DNA of 64,000 nucleotides from an uncultured Eubacterium sp. (GTDB lineage: Bacteria > Bacillota > Clostridia > Oscillospirales > Acutalibacteraceae): contig CAJOHE010000006.1 in assembly GCA_905234495.1 (NCBI GenBank), forward strand, positions 51,942-115,941, read 5' to 3'. Both the position numbers and the translations under genes were made by a program. A model generated the notes under the pieces. That model was not told the DNA's origin and searched no databases. It was given only the letters and a program-made list of their open reading frames with translations. Positions 41,558-51,381 of the stretch are shown piece by piece (positions within the stretch are counted from its first letter, which is position 1; each line of letters begins with the position of its first letter).

Positions 41558-44083
41558 TCATATTAGATATTCAAACTGAGTTTTAATCCAATATGGCAAG
41601 GACTCAATATTTCTTTTTAGTGTTGCGCGAATGATTGCATCTATTTCTAGGCTGCTATATTCTTTGCTTTCGTCAAAATCTTTAAAAAGGTTTTGATTTA
41701 AGTAAATAGCCGTCTCTCGCGATATGCCCAATTCAATTAGTTTTCTAGTTGTAATACTATATGCTCCACATTGCATACATGTTAAAAAACAATTCTCCGG
41801 ATTTTTAATGTCAAATATTGGCTTAAGTAGCAAAGGAACATGGAACGAAACCGTATTTTGTAATACTTCAATTGTATCTTCAATCTTATCCGGATCTTCA
41901 TATATGTCCTCACTTAAAATTTGGAACAAAGATGTTTCTTTTGACCATTTCATACAAAGGTCAATTAATTTTCCTCTTCCTGAGTTTTTTCTTAATAGAG
42001 CAGGAATATGTTTATTATACATATTTGAAGTAGCATCATTATCCCTTAAAAACTTTAGCATCCTATCAAGTTTTGCTCTTGCTCCATACTCTTTTGGATG
42101 CGTAGGAACGTTTTCCGAATAATTACAATAAATATCTTCAAGAACTAAAGGATCCCAATACCTGTTTTTATAACATATGTCTTTTGGAACAGTTAGTTGA
42201 TCCATTTTATATATAATTGCTGCCACTTGCTCTTTTGATAAATCAATACCAACATTGTTCATTTTATCAATCGATTCCTCACCATACTTTAATACCGATT
42301 GACGAATATATGAAACCAAATATCCATATTTTGACATTGTTTCATCCACAATTTTACCGCTGTTTATTGCATCCAAAATATCGGATTTGTTTTCTTGGAA
42401 TTTTTCCCCATAATTAGATGGTAACTCTTTATCTACATCATCAAACAGATTGATTTGGTCATAGCCATCTATCTCTTCAAATGCCGATTCGTCCAAAACA
42501 AAAGTTCTTCCGATAAAATCTTTTAACAATCGGCCAGCTCGTCCTCTCAAATTTGCCATTTCATAATTCGATAGTTCAGCTGTAGTTGAAGTCCTTCTTA
42601 AGTAAAGATGTGGATTTCTAATAATAATGTTTTGCGCAGGCATGTTTACTCCCTGCATAAGTGTAGTTGTACAAACAACTGTATGGATCAGCTTTTTAGA
42701 TATTGCCTTTTCTAAAGTACTTCTAACATGCATAGGGAGTTTTCCATGATGATAAGCAATTCCATACTCTAGACTTTTACACAAAGAGTAATTATTTCTG
42801 ACGGTATTACTATAATAATCAATCAATTCTTTAGTTTCTGCAACGGAATTATCTGAATTAATATTGCAAGCAACTCTTCTTGCAACTGAAGGTGTTGGTG
42901 CAAAAACAATGTTTTGATCATCTTTATTAAAGCAATCAATCATGTTTTTCAAAAAACCATAATATGCTTCATCGTACGTATTGTTTCCATATCCTACAAC
43001 TGTACTGCTATCTTCAATTATTTCAGTTATAGCCGTATCCGTTAATGCGCAATATTGTTTAAAACAGAAACAACCTTCTTGTTCTTTTATGCTATAGGTT
43101 AAATTGAGAACCGGACTAACATCTGTAATAATTTCATCCGTTTCAAGGCCAAAAATACTTTTCCCAACCTCTTCAAGTTTTTGGATTCTCGGACCAGAAA
43201 TAATGATTTGCTTAACATTTTTCTTGTAACGAAATTCGGTTAGCACATCAAATAGTATTTTTGCTCGTTCATCTTCGTGATTTTCAATTCTCTCAATGTT
43301 TTGAATTTCATCAGCAACTAATATAAGATTGTTACAAAATGCATTTTCATCTGAAGATAATGCAGTAATTGCTTTTTCTTGTGTCATCACATATATGTGT
43401 GATTTTTCTTGTTCGTCATTCTCTACGTATGTATTCGAAATAAGATAGTTTGGAACATTTAACAGTTTAAGCATCTTATTAAAGTCTTCTGTTACTTGCG
43501 TTAAAAGGCTTAATGTTGGAATAATATATATTATATCGAGTTTGTTGTAAAGAAGTTGTTCAGCTAATTTTAAAAGAATCACAAAAGACTTTCCTGCAGA
43601 TGTTGGAGCAGAGATACCTATAACCTTGTTAGAATCCATACTATCCCATATTTGCTTTTGAAAAACTGTAAGCAAGAAAGAGTGACCGTTTATATCAATT
43701 TCATTGTTGCTTTGGTTTAGCGCAATTGTTAGTTTATCTATAGGACTATTCATTTCTGAAAATGTGTTAGTTAATCTATCATATCCGCTATCTGCAATTA
43801 TTGATGAAGTGGGATAGCCAATTCGAGATAAAAATTTAATAACGATATTTTTAATGTCATATTGTGTTTTATCAATATGTGTCCACATTAAAGCTATAAT
43901 TGTTACAACATAATTCGCATTAGTTTTTTCAAATGTTGTAACATAATCCAAACACCTTATGGTATCTACTATCAATTTTTCAGTAACTTGATAATCTTTA
44001 TCTATAAACTTAAGTTTCTTGGAAATATGATAAAAATCAATATGTAACCATTCATTTAGAATAATTTGTTTTAATTCATCCAT
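41558..44083 (-). CDS. hamB: Hachiman system helicase HamB
   Basis: 841-residue superfamily 2 helicase. Walker A SAPTSAGKS (about residues 158-166), motif II ADEIQNIE (Asp-Glu-x-Gln box), GVNMPAQN (motif V region) and NLRGRAGRLL (motif VI). It starts 14 bases behind the hamA stop (a GTG at 44095 is an alternative start). Together with the DUF1837 protein HamA it forms Hachiman, in which HamB watches for aberrant or phage DNA and releases HamA nuclease to destroy cellular DNA. A+T-rich. No terminator is seen between its stop and attL. Confidence 0.92.
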   Translation of the reverse strand: MDELKQIILNEWLHIDFYHISKKLKFIDKDYQVTEKLIVDTIRCLDYVTTFEKTNANYVVTIIALMWTHIDKTQYDIKNIVIKFLSRIGYPTSSIIADSGYDRLTNTFSEMNSPIDKLTIALNQSNNEIDINGHSFLLTVFQKQIWDSMDSNKVIGISAPTSAGKSFVILLKLAEQLLYNKLDIIYIIPTLSLLTQVTEDFNKMLKLLNVPNYLISNTYVENDEQEKSHIYVMTQEKAITALSSDENAFCNNLILVADEIQNIERIENHEDERAKILFDVLTEFRYKKNVKQIIISGPRIQKLEEVGKSIFGLETDEIITDVSPVLNLTYSIKEQEGCFCFKQYCALTDTAITEIIEDSSTVVGYGNNTYDEAYYGFLKNMIDCFNKDDQNIVFAPTPSVARRVACNINSDNSVAETKELIDYYSNTVRNNYSLCKSLEYGIAYHHGKLPMHVRSTLEKAISKKLIHTVVCTTTLMQGVNMPAQNIIIRNPHLYLRRTSTTAELSNYEMANLRGRAGRLLKDFIGRTFVLDESAFEEIDGYDQINLFDDVDKELPSNYGEKFQENKSDILDAINSGKIVDETMSKYGYLVSYIRQSVLKYGEESIDKMNNVGIDLSKEQVAAIIYKMDQLTVPKDICYKNRYWDPLVLEDIYCNYSENVPTHPKEYGARAKLDRMLKFLRDNDATSNMYNKHIPALLRKNSGRGKLIDLCMKWSKETSLFQILSEDIYEDPDKIEDTIEVLQNTVSFHVPLLLKPIFDIKNPENCFLTCMQCGAYSITTRKLIELGISRETAIYLNQNLFKDFDESKEYSSLEIDAIIRATLKRNIESLPYWIKTQFEYLI

Positions 44084-44097
44084 AAAACGCAACACTC

Positions 44098-45015
44098 TTA
44101 AATCATTGTTTGAAATTCTTTTGCAAGTTCATCTAATGCCCAAACTGGAAAAACAATATATGTAATTCTTTTTAGTATTGGATTTTTGTCTACATCGATT
44201 TTTGCATTATCGAAATCTTTGAATCGACTTTTTATGATATCTTCTATCTGTTTATGAATATCATCTTGATTAGTAACGCTGATACTTTTGTTTTCATTAT
44301 AAATAACAATACTAACCAATTCTACATAAGGGTTTTCTAATGTATTGTTTAAAAAACATTCTGCAATTTCATCCAAGTCTTTGTCCAAAAAATCCTCATG
44401 CGAATATAGTCCCAGTTCTTTGTGAAGATTGGCATATGTAGTAAGGATGCTATTAATAGCATCAGAAAAAGCATCGTTAAACTTATATTTACTTGTATAT
44501 GTCTTTGCTTCACCAAGTACAATAACATTATTAATACCATCAATCTTATAATGAATAGCATCTGCACCGAATCTTTCATGTTTATTGTCCGTTGCTATTT
44601 TCATCTTCCTTAAAAGAGGAATAGCCCCCATATAGCGTTGAATAAAGTGAAATAATAAAAGCTCGCCCAATTGTCCTTGGATCAGTAGTTTTTCTGGATC
44701 GTCGCTTTTTCTAAATTTTTCTCTAGCTTTTCTAATAATGCTTGAACTAGCTACAGCTTGACTTTTTCCAAGTGATTTCTCATGTTCTAACAATTCTGAA
44801 TACTTTTCAGAACTATACACCCATTCAACGATGGTATCATACAGCCCATTGATAAATTCATTTCTTAATTCCTTAATGTCTTGATATGCTATATTCGCTC
44901 CAATATGAGGCTTATCATTAGGAACGATATCAAAATTTTGTTGTATAACATGGACAAAGTTAAATAATGAATCGTTATTAATTAATCTTTTTTTAATATC
45001 TTCGTTAGATAGCAT
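44098..45015 (-). CDS. hamA: Hachiman system effector HamA (DUF1837)
   Basis: 305 residues. The DUF1837 core has GQLGELLLFHFIQRYMGA (Glu118), HERFGADAIHYKIDG (Asp152) and IVLGEAKTYTSKYKF (Glu169-x-Lys171), the PD-(D/E)XK nuclease set Glu/Asp/Glu-x-Lys. Its partner hamB follows on the same strand. Known HamA proteins cut DNA without sequence preference once HamB senses a trigger, giving population-level phage protection. The 80-base gap to the upstream DUF1016 gene could hold a promoter, or all three may share one. Confidence 0.92.
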   Translation of the reverse strand: MLSNEDIKKRLINNDSLFNFVHVIQQNFDIVPNDKPHIGANIAYQDIKELRNEFINGLYDTIVEWVYSSEKYSELLEHEKSLGKSQAVASSSIIRKAREKFRKSDDPEKLLIQGQLGELLLFHFIQRYMGAIPLLRKMKIATDNKHERFGADAIHYKIDGINNVIVLGEAKTYTSKYKFNDAFSDAINSILTTYANLHKELGLYSHEDFLDKDLDEIAECFLNNTLENPYVELVSIVIYNENKSISVTNQDDIHKQIEDIIKSRFKDFDNAKIDVDKNPILKRITYIVFPVWALDELAKEFQTMI

Positions 45016-45095
45016 TCTAACAGCTTCTTTCTTTTTTAGTTGTTATATACACATTAACTCACATGTATACGAATTAAGACAGCATATTCTGCCTC

Positions 45096-46100
45096 CTATT
45101 TGATTCTGTTTTGAATATCCTCAACTGAAGGCAATTGCTTCTCTAGTGTTTCAGGAAGCTGGCTTGTAATCTTGTACTCGCTAACTCCTATTGGCTTTGA
45201 CATATCACGGAGCGAATACTCAGCAACAATATCATTTTTGCTCTTGCAAAGCAGTAAGCCAATGGAAGGACTGTCCTGCTCGGTTTTCACGATATCATCA
45301 ACTGCCGACAAATAGAAGTTCAACTTCCCTGCATATTCCGGTTTGAATTCTCCGGTTTTCAGTTCAATAACAACATAACAGTGTAAATTAATATTATAGA
45401 AAAGCAAATCAATATAAAAGTCGTCTCCTGCTACATTCAGATGATATTGATTACCTACAAAGGCAAAGCCTGTGCCGAGTTCAAGCAGAAGATTAGTCAC
45501 ATCTTGAACAAGTGCGTTTTCAATATCCTTTTCAATCATATCCTCTTTGAATGGGATAAAATCAAAAATGTACGGATCCTTCATCGTTTGAACAGCTAAT
45601 TCGCTTTGCGGTGAAGGCAAACGGCTCTCAAAATTTGAAATCTTATCTGCTATTACCTGACGCTCATATAATCCGCTTTCAATCTGATGAACGAGCACAT
45701 TTCGTGACCAACCGTTTTCAATTGATTTCTTGATATACCAAGCCCTTATATCAGCGTCATCAAATTTATCCATAAGGACAATATTGTGTCCCCACGGAAT
45801 TTGTGCAACAACCTGTTGCACAAATTGTTCATCAGGATATATCTCTGCGAATTTAGCCATATATTTAAGATTTCTAACCGAATATCCCTTAGCATTTGGA
45901 AATTCTATCGCAATATCCGTTGCCAGACTGTCAATAAACTTATTACCCCAAGCTTTATGGGCGTTAATAATCTTGCCGATGTTATAATAAAGAATTATCA
46001 ACTCTTTATTAACGCTAGCAGTTGCTTTATATCTCGCTTTAGCGATTTCTTGCTTTACGGATTCAATTGTTTCAAGGTATTCATTGTTATTAACCAACAT
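45096..46100 (-). CDS. DUF1016/YhcG-type PDDEXK nuclease
   Basis: 334 residues. The N-terminal DUF1016_N part shows IILYYNIGKIINAHKAWGNKF, FPNAKGYSVRNLKYMAKFAE and IPWGHNIVLMDK; the C-terminal nuclease part has FVGNQYHLNVAGDDFYIDLLFYN and CYVVIELKTGEFKPEYAGKL, giving Asp...Glu-x-Lys. Homologues accompany restriction-modification loci and mobile elements; the biological role is not clear. Here it sits 80 bases upstream of hamA in the same direction, so it could be an added component of this Hachiman locus or a passenger. TAAGGGG precedes its ATG. Confidence 0.88.
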   Translation of the reverse strand: MLVNNNEYLETIESVKQEIAKARYKATASVNKELIILYYNIGKIINAHKAWGNKFIDSLATDIAIEFPNAKGYSVRNLKYMAKFAEIYPDEQFVQQVVAQIPWGHNIVLMDKFDDADIRAWYIKKSIENGWSRNVLVHQIESGLYERQVIADKISNFESRLPSPQSELAVQTMKDPYIFDFIPFKEDMIEKDIENALVQDVTNLLLELGTGFAFVGNQYHLNVAGDDFYIDLLFYNINLHCYVVIELKTGEFKPEYAGKLNFYLSAVDDIVKTEQDSPSIGLLLCKSKNDIVAEYSLRDMSKPIGVSEYKITSQLPETLEKQLPSVEDIQNRIK

Positions 46101-46130
46101 AACATTTCCCCTTATTTTTACTTACAAAAT

Positions 46131-46159
46131 ATTTTAACATATTTTTCTCTATTTTTCAA
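46131..46159 (-). promoter_or_regulatory. Promoter of the DUF1016 (and possibly hamA-hamB) genes
   Basis: Minus strand TTGAAA (46159-46154), 17 bases, TAAAAT (46136-46131). Confidence 0.55.
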
Positions 46160-46228
46160 TCTGTATAAAAAGTCAGCATTTAAGGGCTCTGGAACCCGCA
46201 TGAATACTGCGTTTCAAAATGTCAAAAT

Positions 46229-46261
46229 GAGGGTAGCAATGATATATCATTGCTACCCTCA
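46229..46261 (-). terminator. Hairpin after the ABC exporter operon
   Basis: GAGGGTAGCAATGATATATCATTGCTACCCTC, a perfect 16-bp palindrome 20 bases past the stop codon of the downstream ABC gene. Confidence 0.7.
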
Positions 46262-46280
46262 AAAAATGGGTTCTAAATGC

Positions 46281-48104
46281 TTATTCTAAATAATAGCTTG
46301 CCTGAGCATTCCAGAGTTCTGCATATTTGCCGTTAGCGGATACAAGATCGCTATGCGTGCCTGTTTCAACAAGTTCAGCATTATCAAACACAGCGATTCT
46401 ATCGCAGAAGGCACAGCTTGAAAGCCGATGCGAAATATAGATTGCCGTTTTGTTTTCCACAAAGGAATTGAATCGGCTGTATATCTCGTTTTCTGCAATT
46501 GGGTCAAGTGCTGCCGTAGGCTCGTCAAGAATTACAATCGGCGAATCCTTATATAATGCTCTTGCAAGCGCCAGTTTTTGTGCTTCGCCGCCAGATATTT
46601 CAACGCCTGACTTATCTAAATCTTTGTATAGATAAGTCTTTTCTTTTTGCGGCATTGCTTCAATTCTGTCCTTAATATTGGCTTTGTCAAGTGCTGAATA
46701 GAGCGTGGGTTCGTCACAATTACCGCTTGCTGAAATATTATCAGCAACAGTCAACGACAATATTTTGTAATCTTGGAATACAATGGAATAAAGCTTGTTC
46801 AGACTATCCCGAGTATATTCCTTTATGTTGATACCGTTAATGAGTATTTCACCCTCGTCAACATCATAGAGGCGACAAAGCAACTTGATAAAAGTTGTTT
46901 TACCGCTACCGTTTCTGCCGACAACTGCCAGCTTTTCGCCGCCCATGATTTTAAGGTTAATATGTTTCAGTGCATAATTATCGTTCTTCGGATATTTGAA
47001 CGAAACATTGTTGAACTCAATCTCAAAACCGTTTGATAAGTCAAGCTCACGATTTCCGTAAGCCATAGTGCTTTCGGCTTCCAAAATTTTGAAGTAATCC
47101 CTTGCAAGCGGTAATATCTCTTTCAACTTACCAAGCGTATTAGCAAACATCATAATACCGCTGATAATCTGCATGAACGAACCGCAGTACAATACAAGTG
47201 AGCCGATACCGAACAGTCCGAACAAGCCCTTAACGCCGATGAACAGGTACACGCCGAAGCCGACTAACGCACCGAGAATGGCAATAAACGAGCTTGATTT
47301 TGCCGTTCTCATTGATATTTTGCGGAGCGTTATCTCACCGTCAGTCAGTATCTTTTGCGTTGCAATATTGTCAATTAGGTTCTGCTCTTTATACAGCCTT
47401 ATTTCCTTACCCGTTTTGTAGTCACCTAAAATGTCGATAAAGGAATAGAAAATGCGGTCAAGCTCTGCGTACTTTTCATTCGCTTCAAGATAGGACTTGT
47501 TTATCTTTGACGCAACAATCAGTATTACCGCCGCCATAACAGCAATCGCCGCAACAATGGTAACGATAAACAGCGGTCTTTCAAAGAAGGTATTGCCCGT
47601 TCTGACAAAACCTATTTTGAGAAGCGGAATGATAATAATAAACGAAATAATCGTGGTCAGCACGCCTCTTGCAAATTGCAGCGTTGTCCACATAAAGTAC
47701 GGTAGCCTTGCCCAGCGACTCTTGCCCGCTTCCTCGTGACGATGCAAAAGCTCTTTAAATTCGCTGTCATTCAGCAGTGCATAGTCCGCATTATACAGCT
47801 TTTCCTCGACCTTTTTATTCTCAAGGTCAAGCAGAGTCATACGTCGGATATTGTTATAGTGATCCAAAAATGAATTAAGGAAAAAAAGTATAACATTTAT
47901 GCTGAGCGCCGCAGCTATGGTTATTATCAGTGTTTTTACATCTGCCTTTTCAGTAAGAAGCATAATCAATCTTGCCGAAAACCAAATGTTAATAAAGGGC
48001 TTAATGCTGTCAACAACCGCCTGCACAAGGGAGGCAGGTAAAATGCTGCGGTCAAGGGAGTGGATCTCTTTATACATTTTTGCAATAAGTTTTGCGTTAC
48101 TCAT
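46281..48104 (-). CDS. ABC exporter half-transporter (fused membrane and ATPase domains), second subunit
   Basis: 607 residues: about six transmembrane helices (1-320), then an ATPase with Walker A VGRNGSGKTTFIKLL, signature EISGGEAQKLALARAL, Walker B PIVILDEPTAALDP and the switch His in ISHRL. It overlaps the upstream ABC gene by 8 bases, so the two likely make a heterodimeric exporter. Such pairs move peptides, drugs or lipids. No substrate peptide gene is visible. It is part of an operon phosphoesterase-ABC1-ABC2 inside the island. Confidence 0.92.
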   Translation of the reverse strand: MSNAKLIAKMYKEIHSLDRSILPASLVQAVVDSIKPFINIWFSARLIMLLTEKADVKTLIITIAAALSINVILFFLNSFLDHYNNIRRMTLLDLENKKVEEKLYNADYALLNDSEFKELLHRHEEAGKSRWARLPYFMWTTLQFARGVLTTIISFIIIIPLLKIGFVRTGNTFFERPLFIVTIVAAIAVMAAVILIVASKINKSYLEANEKYAELDRIFYSFIDILGDYKTGKEIRLYKEQNLIDNIATQKILTDGEITLRKISMRTAKSSSFIAILGALVGFGVYLFIGVKGLFGLFGIGSLVLYCGSFMQIISGIMMFANTLGKLKEILPLARDYFKILEAESTMAYGNRELDLSNGFEIEFNNVSFKYPKNDNYALKHINLKIMGGEKLAVVGRNGSGKTTFIKLLCRLYDVDEGEILINGINIKEYTRDSLNKLYSIVFQDYKILSLTVADNISASGNCDEPTLYSALDKANIKDRIEAMPQKEKTYLYKDLDKSGVEISGGEAQKLALARALYKDSPIVILDEPTAALDPIAENEIYSRFNSFVENKTAIYISHRLSSCAFCDRIAVFDNAELVETGTHSDLVSANGKYAELWNAQASYYLE

Positions 48105-49875
48105 ATACTGCCACCCCCATTTCCTTATAATACATACTTTGGGTTTGGTACATTCTGTAATATGAGCCCTTCTTCGCCATCAACTCCTCGTGCGTACCGC
48201 TTTCCGCAATCGCACCGTCTTTGATGAAAAGAATTCTGTCACAGAAACGAGTTGATGAAAGACGGTGCGAAATAAAGAAGGAGATTTTGTCCTGCGTCAG
48301 TTCATTATATTTGAGATACAGTTCATTTTCGCTTATCGGGTCAAGCGCCGCTGTCGGCTCATCAAGGATAAGAACAGGCGCATTCTTGTAAATAGCTTTT
48401 GCAAGTAATAGCTTTTGCTTTTCACCGCCGGAAAAATCTGCGGCATTTTTATATACCTCTTTCACCATTAAGGTGTTTTCTTTTTCGGGAAGGGTATTTA
48501 TTTTATCGGTAATACCCGCCTTATCAAAAGCGGCAAACAGTCGGTCTTTATCAAATTCTTGTTCGGCGGTAATGTTTTCCGCTACCGTCATCGGCATAAA
48601 GCAGTAATCCTGAAAAACAGCGGAGAACAGATTGAAATAGCTTTCGGAGGAAAACTCACGGCTGTTTTTGCCGTTAATCAGAATATCGCCCTTGCTAGGA
48701 TAATATAGTCCGCAAAGCAGCTTAATAGCCGTTGTTTTACCTGCACCATTTTCGCCTACGATAGCAATATTCTCGCCTTTGTTTACCTTAAAGGACATAT
48801 TCCTTATCGTTTCGGTATCGCTTGCCGGATAAGTAAAGGATACGTCTTTGAATTCAATCGAATCTACCTCGCTGAAATCAATATCGGGCTTACCAACGCT
48901 TTCGTTTTCTTCTTCAATAAAGCTTCTGTACTGCGCACATTCATTACAACAAAGCTTCATCCACATATAGCCGTAAACAAAATTCATTACCCAATTTGTA
49001 AAGCCGGTAATAATGCCGAAGCAGAAAATAAAATCTGAAACGGAAAGACGATTGTTGAACACAAGATAAACTAAATAAGCATAGGCGACAAGCTCGCGGA
49101 TAAGGTTAAGCAGTGCTCTCACTCCGCTGATAGCCGCACTCTGCTTTGTGTATATTGAATTAAGCCTTTCAATCTTATAAATAAACTCCGCTGCGGCTTT
49201 CATCAGATAATCCGAAAAGCCGTAGATTTTAATATCCTTTGAAGCCTCAGCGTTCTTTGAAAGATTGTAAAAGTATTCAAATTTGCCCGAAAGCTTTAAA
49301 TAATTATCCGTTGTTTCCTTTTGTTTTGTGTTAAGAAACTTAAGAAGAAAAAATTCACAGATGCAGGTTCCCAGCACTAACAAAATCATAAAAGCATTGA
49401 TTTTATAAAGCAGTACGGACGAAGCAATTACGCCGATAATACAAACAAGAAGATTGGCGCACTGTTCAACGAACATAGCGCCCGTAGAAAACCTTGCGTT
49501 ATAAAAGCCCTCTGCCCGTTTCTGCTTCTCTCTGCCCTCAAGGCTTTCAATGTTCACATAATCAGTTGTCAAGGTTTTTCTGAAAGCCATAACAGCATAA
49601 CGCATTCTAACAATTCTAGCACCGCCTCTGACAAGCTCTTTCATAAACGGGTCAAGCCAAATTGTCAGCGTTAAAAGAAGGCTCAAAAGCGCAACGATTA
49701 CCGTCATATTCTGCACGGTAACACCCTTGTTGATAGCGTCGATCATTGCTTTCGGTATGTATGCCGTAACCAGCGGCTGCAGCACTAACGCCGGAACCCA
49801 AAGGAAAAAGAATTTTAAGCTCTTCTTGTCCCATTTCAGCCAGTTAGAAAGCATATATCTGAAATTGTCTTTCAT
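48097..49875 (-). CDS. ABC exporter half-transporter, first subunit
   Basis: 592 residues with N-terminal membrane domain and C-terminal ATPase: Walker A VGENGAGKTTAIKLL, signature DFSGGEKQKLLLAKA, Walker B PVLILDEPTAALDP, switch ISHRLSS. Sequence close in plan to its neighbour (46281) and overlapping it by 8 bases, which suggests an old duplication and a heterodimer. GGAGGAACC precedes ATG 49875, 33 bases behind the phosphoesterase stop. Confidence 0.92.
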   Translation of the reverse strand: MKDNFRYMLSNWLKWDKKSLKFFFLWVPALVLQPLVTAYIPKAMIDAINKGVTVQNMTVIVALLSLLLTLTIWLDPFMKELVRGGARIVRMRYAVMAFRKTLTTDYVNIESLEGREKQKRAEGFYNARFSTGAMFVEQCANLLVCIIGVIASSVLLYKINAFMILLVLGTCICEFFLLKFLNTKQKETTDNYLKLSGKFEYFYNLSKNAEASKDIKIYGFSDYLMKAAAEFIYKIERLNSIYTKQSAAISGVRALLNLIRELVAYAYLVYLVFNNRLSVSDFIFCFGIITGFTNWVMNFVYGYMWMKLCCNECAQYRSFIEEENESVGKPDIDFSEVDSIEFKDVSFTYPASDTETIRNMSFKVNKGENIAIVGENGAGKTTAIKLLCGLYYPSKGDILINGKNSREFSSESYFNLFSAVFQDYCFMPMTVAENITAEQEFDKDRLFAAFDKAGITDKINTLPEKENTLMVKEVYKNAADFSGGEKQKLLLAKAIYKNAPVLILDEPTAALDPISENELYLKYNELTQDKISFFISHRLSSTRFCDRILFIKDGAIAESGTHEELMAKKGSYYRMYQTQSMYYKEMGVAVYE

Positions 49876-49908
49876 CGGTTCCTCCTTTCATAATTTGTGT
49901 TATTTGTA

Positions 49909-50964
49909 TCAAGCTGTTATTTGTTCAAAGGTATACATATCCTTTGCATTATCTGCGGTAACATCAATCTTTGTCAGTGTGACAGAAGGGATAATGAAAT
50001 CATCTCTGCCTGCGCTGTATCCGCTGACAGAGCTTAACTGATACCATCTTCCCTCATAGAACGAGCACATATTATTGCTGTGCTGATGCGCACAGGAAAT
50101 GAGCGAGATATATTCATTATCTTTCGTCATGTCATCAAATAACACATTCTTCGGAATATCTGTATATGGATAGGTTTTGTACATCGTAAAGCCTTCATAT
50201 GCTTCTACGCTGTCAAAGGCTGATTCAAAAGAAGGCACAGGCATATGGAAGAATACGCTTGTCGGCACTTTTCTCTCATTAATACCGTCAAGGAGCCAAT
50301 TAATCTGGCTTTCCTGAATATATTCATATTTGCCGATTGCCTTCGGTTTTCTCATTCCCGAGTCAAGAATTGCAAGCGAGTGAGCCAATTTTCCGTTATA
50401 TGTCAAGTCAACAAAGAACTGCATATCGCCGTAAACGCCCTCGGTGTTGCCATAAACAAAATGAGGATATTCCATCATAAAGGCTATAATTGCGTCGTTA
50501 TCACCGTCAATTTCACCGTCATTATTGCCCGGTGCAAACGTCCAAGGAGTGTTATATTCCTCAAGCATATTTGCAAACAAATCTATTGCCTTGTATTTAT
50601 CATAATTCAATTTAAGATTAAAGCCCTCAACCAAATCGCCGTTTACAATAATGAAATCATAAGAGGCGGTATCAAGAACGTTTTTAAGATAAGAAAGCGT
50701 ATGCTTGTCATCTTCGCAAGTACCGTTGTAAAAATGTGTATCGTTAATTTTTAAAACCGTGAACTTGCCGTCCTCACCGACATCATAGGTCGGTGTTTGC
50801 TGTTCATAAATGTTGCTGTAATCATTAGATACAAAACGATAATCAAAGGATTTATCGCAATTAAAGCGATACAACAAATAACCGCCAAATGAACCAACGC
50901 ACAACAAAACAACAGCAAGCGTAATTGTTGCAATTCTAATAATTAGCTTTTTCTTGCTTTTCAT
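49909..50964 (-). CDS. Membrane-anchored calcineurin-like metallophosphoesterase
   Basis: 351 residues. An N-terminal signal-anchor (IIRIATITLAVVLLCVGSFGGYLLY, about 7-31) places the enzyme outside. Metal ligands are readable: KINDTHFYNG (Asp-x-His), FIIVNGDLVEG (Gly-Asp), APGNNDGEI (Gly-Asn-Asp/His variant), FFHMPVPS (His) and ISCAHQHSNN (His-x-His). The usual GNHD is GNND here. It is the first gene of the phosphoesterase-ABC-ABC operon, with GGAGGCGATATA before the ATG. It might process the exported substrate; inference only. Confidence 0.87.
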   Translation of the reverse strand: MKSKKKLIIRIATITLAVVLLCVGSFGGYLLYRFNCDKSFDYRFVSNDYSNIYEQQTPTYDVGEDGKFTVLKINDTHFYNGTCEDDKHTLSYLKNVLDTASYDFIIVNGDLVEGFNLKLNYDKYKAIDLFANMLEEYNTPWTFAPGNNDGEIDGDNDAIIAFMMEYPHFVYGNTEGVYGDMQFFVDLTYNGKLAHSLAILDSGMRKPKAIGKYEYIQESQINWLLDGINERKVPTSVFFHMPVPSFESAFDSVEAYEGFTMYKTYPYTDIPKNVLFDDMTKDNEYISLISCAHQHSNNMCSFYEGRWYQLSSVSGYSAGRDDFIIPSVTLTKIDVTADNAKDMYTFEQITA

Positions 50965-50992
50965 TATATCGCCTCCATAAAAGTATAAATCT

Positions 50993-51055
50993 ATTTTACA
51001 AGATAATTGCATAAGTGTCAATAATGATTTGGGATATATCCCACTCGATATATCG
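50993..51055. promoter_or_regulatory. Promoter of the phosphoesterase-ABC operon and twin palindromes
   Basis: Minus strand TTGACA (51021-51016), 17 bases, TAAAAT (50998-50993). Upstream lie two perfect palindromes with the same core, GGGATATATCCC (51031-51042) and CGATATATCG (51046-51055), in the gap toward the divergent XRE regulator gene. They are candidate binding sites for that regulator. Confidence 0.65.
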
Positions 51056-51101
51056 CAAAATGTTTTACAATTTTACTATCAAACTAATACAGGTGATAGT
51101 A

Positions 51102-51344
51102 ATGAAAATAAAAGAGGCTGTTGCGCAAAGAATAACAATTCTCTGTAAAGAAAGAGGTATTGCCGTTAATGCACTCGGCAATTTAAGCGGCGTTAATCCG
51201 TCAACGATTTACAGTATGCTTAATACAAAAAGCCAAAACCCCGGCGTTGTATCCCTTCAAAAAATCTGCGACGGGCTTGAAATTACAATACGAGATTTCT
51301 TTGACGACGATTTGTTCAACGATATTGAACAAGAAATAGAATAA
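51102..51344 (+). CDS. XRE-family helix-turn-helix regulator
   Basis: 80 residues, a single HTH_3 domain: AVAQRITILCKERGIAVNAL, then GNLSGVNPSTIYSMLNTKS as helix-turn-helix, ending with an acidic tail. The start with CAGGTG upstream is preferred over in-frame codons further left. It is divergent from the phosphoesterase-ABC operon and 37 bases upstream of the SIR2 gene, so it may control either. The twin palindromes between 51031 and 51055 are the obvious site to test. Confidence 0.85.
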   Translation: MKIKEAVAQRITILCKERGIAVNALGNLSGVNPSTIYSMLNTKSQNPGVVSLQKICDGLEITIRDFFDDDLFNDIEQEIE

Positions 51345-51381
51345 ACATTTATAAAATGATTAGGTTAAAAAAGGAGAAAAA

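Noticed and set aside
46229..46261. GATATATC core in the palindrome after the ABC operon as a third regulator site
   Set aside because: It is the centre of a perfect hairpin next to a stop codon; a terminator explains it better.
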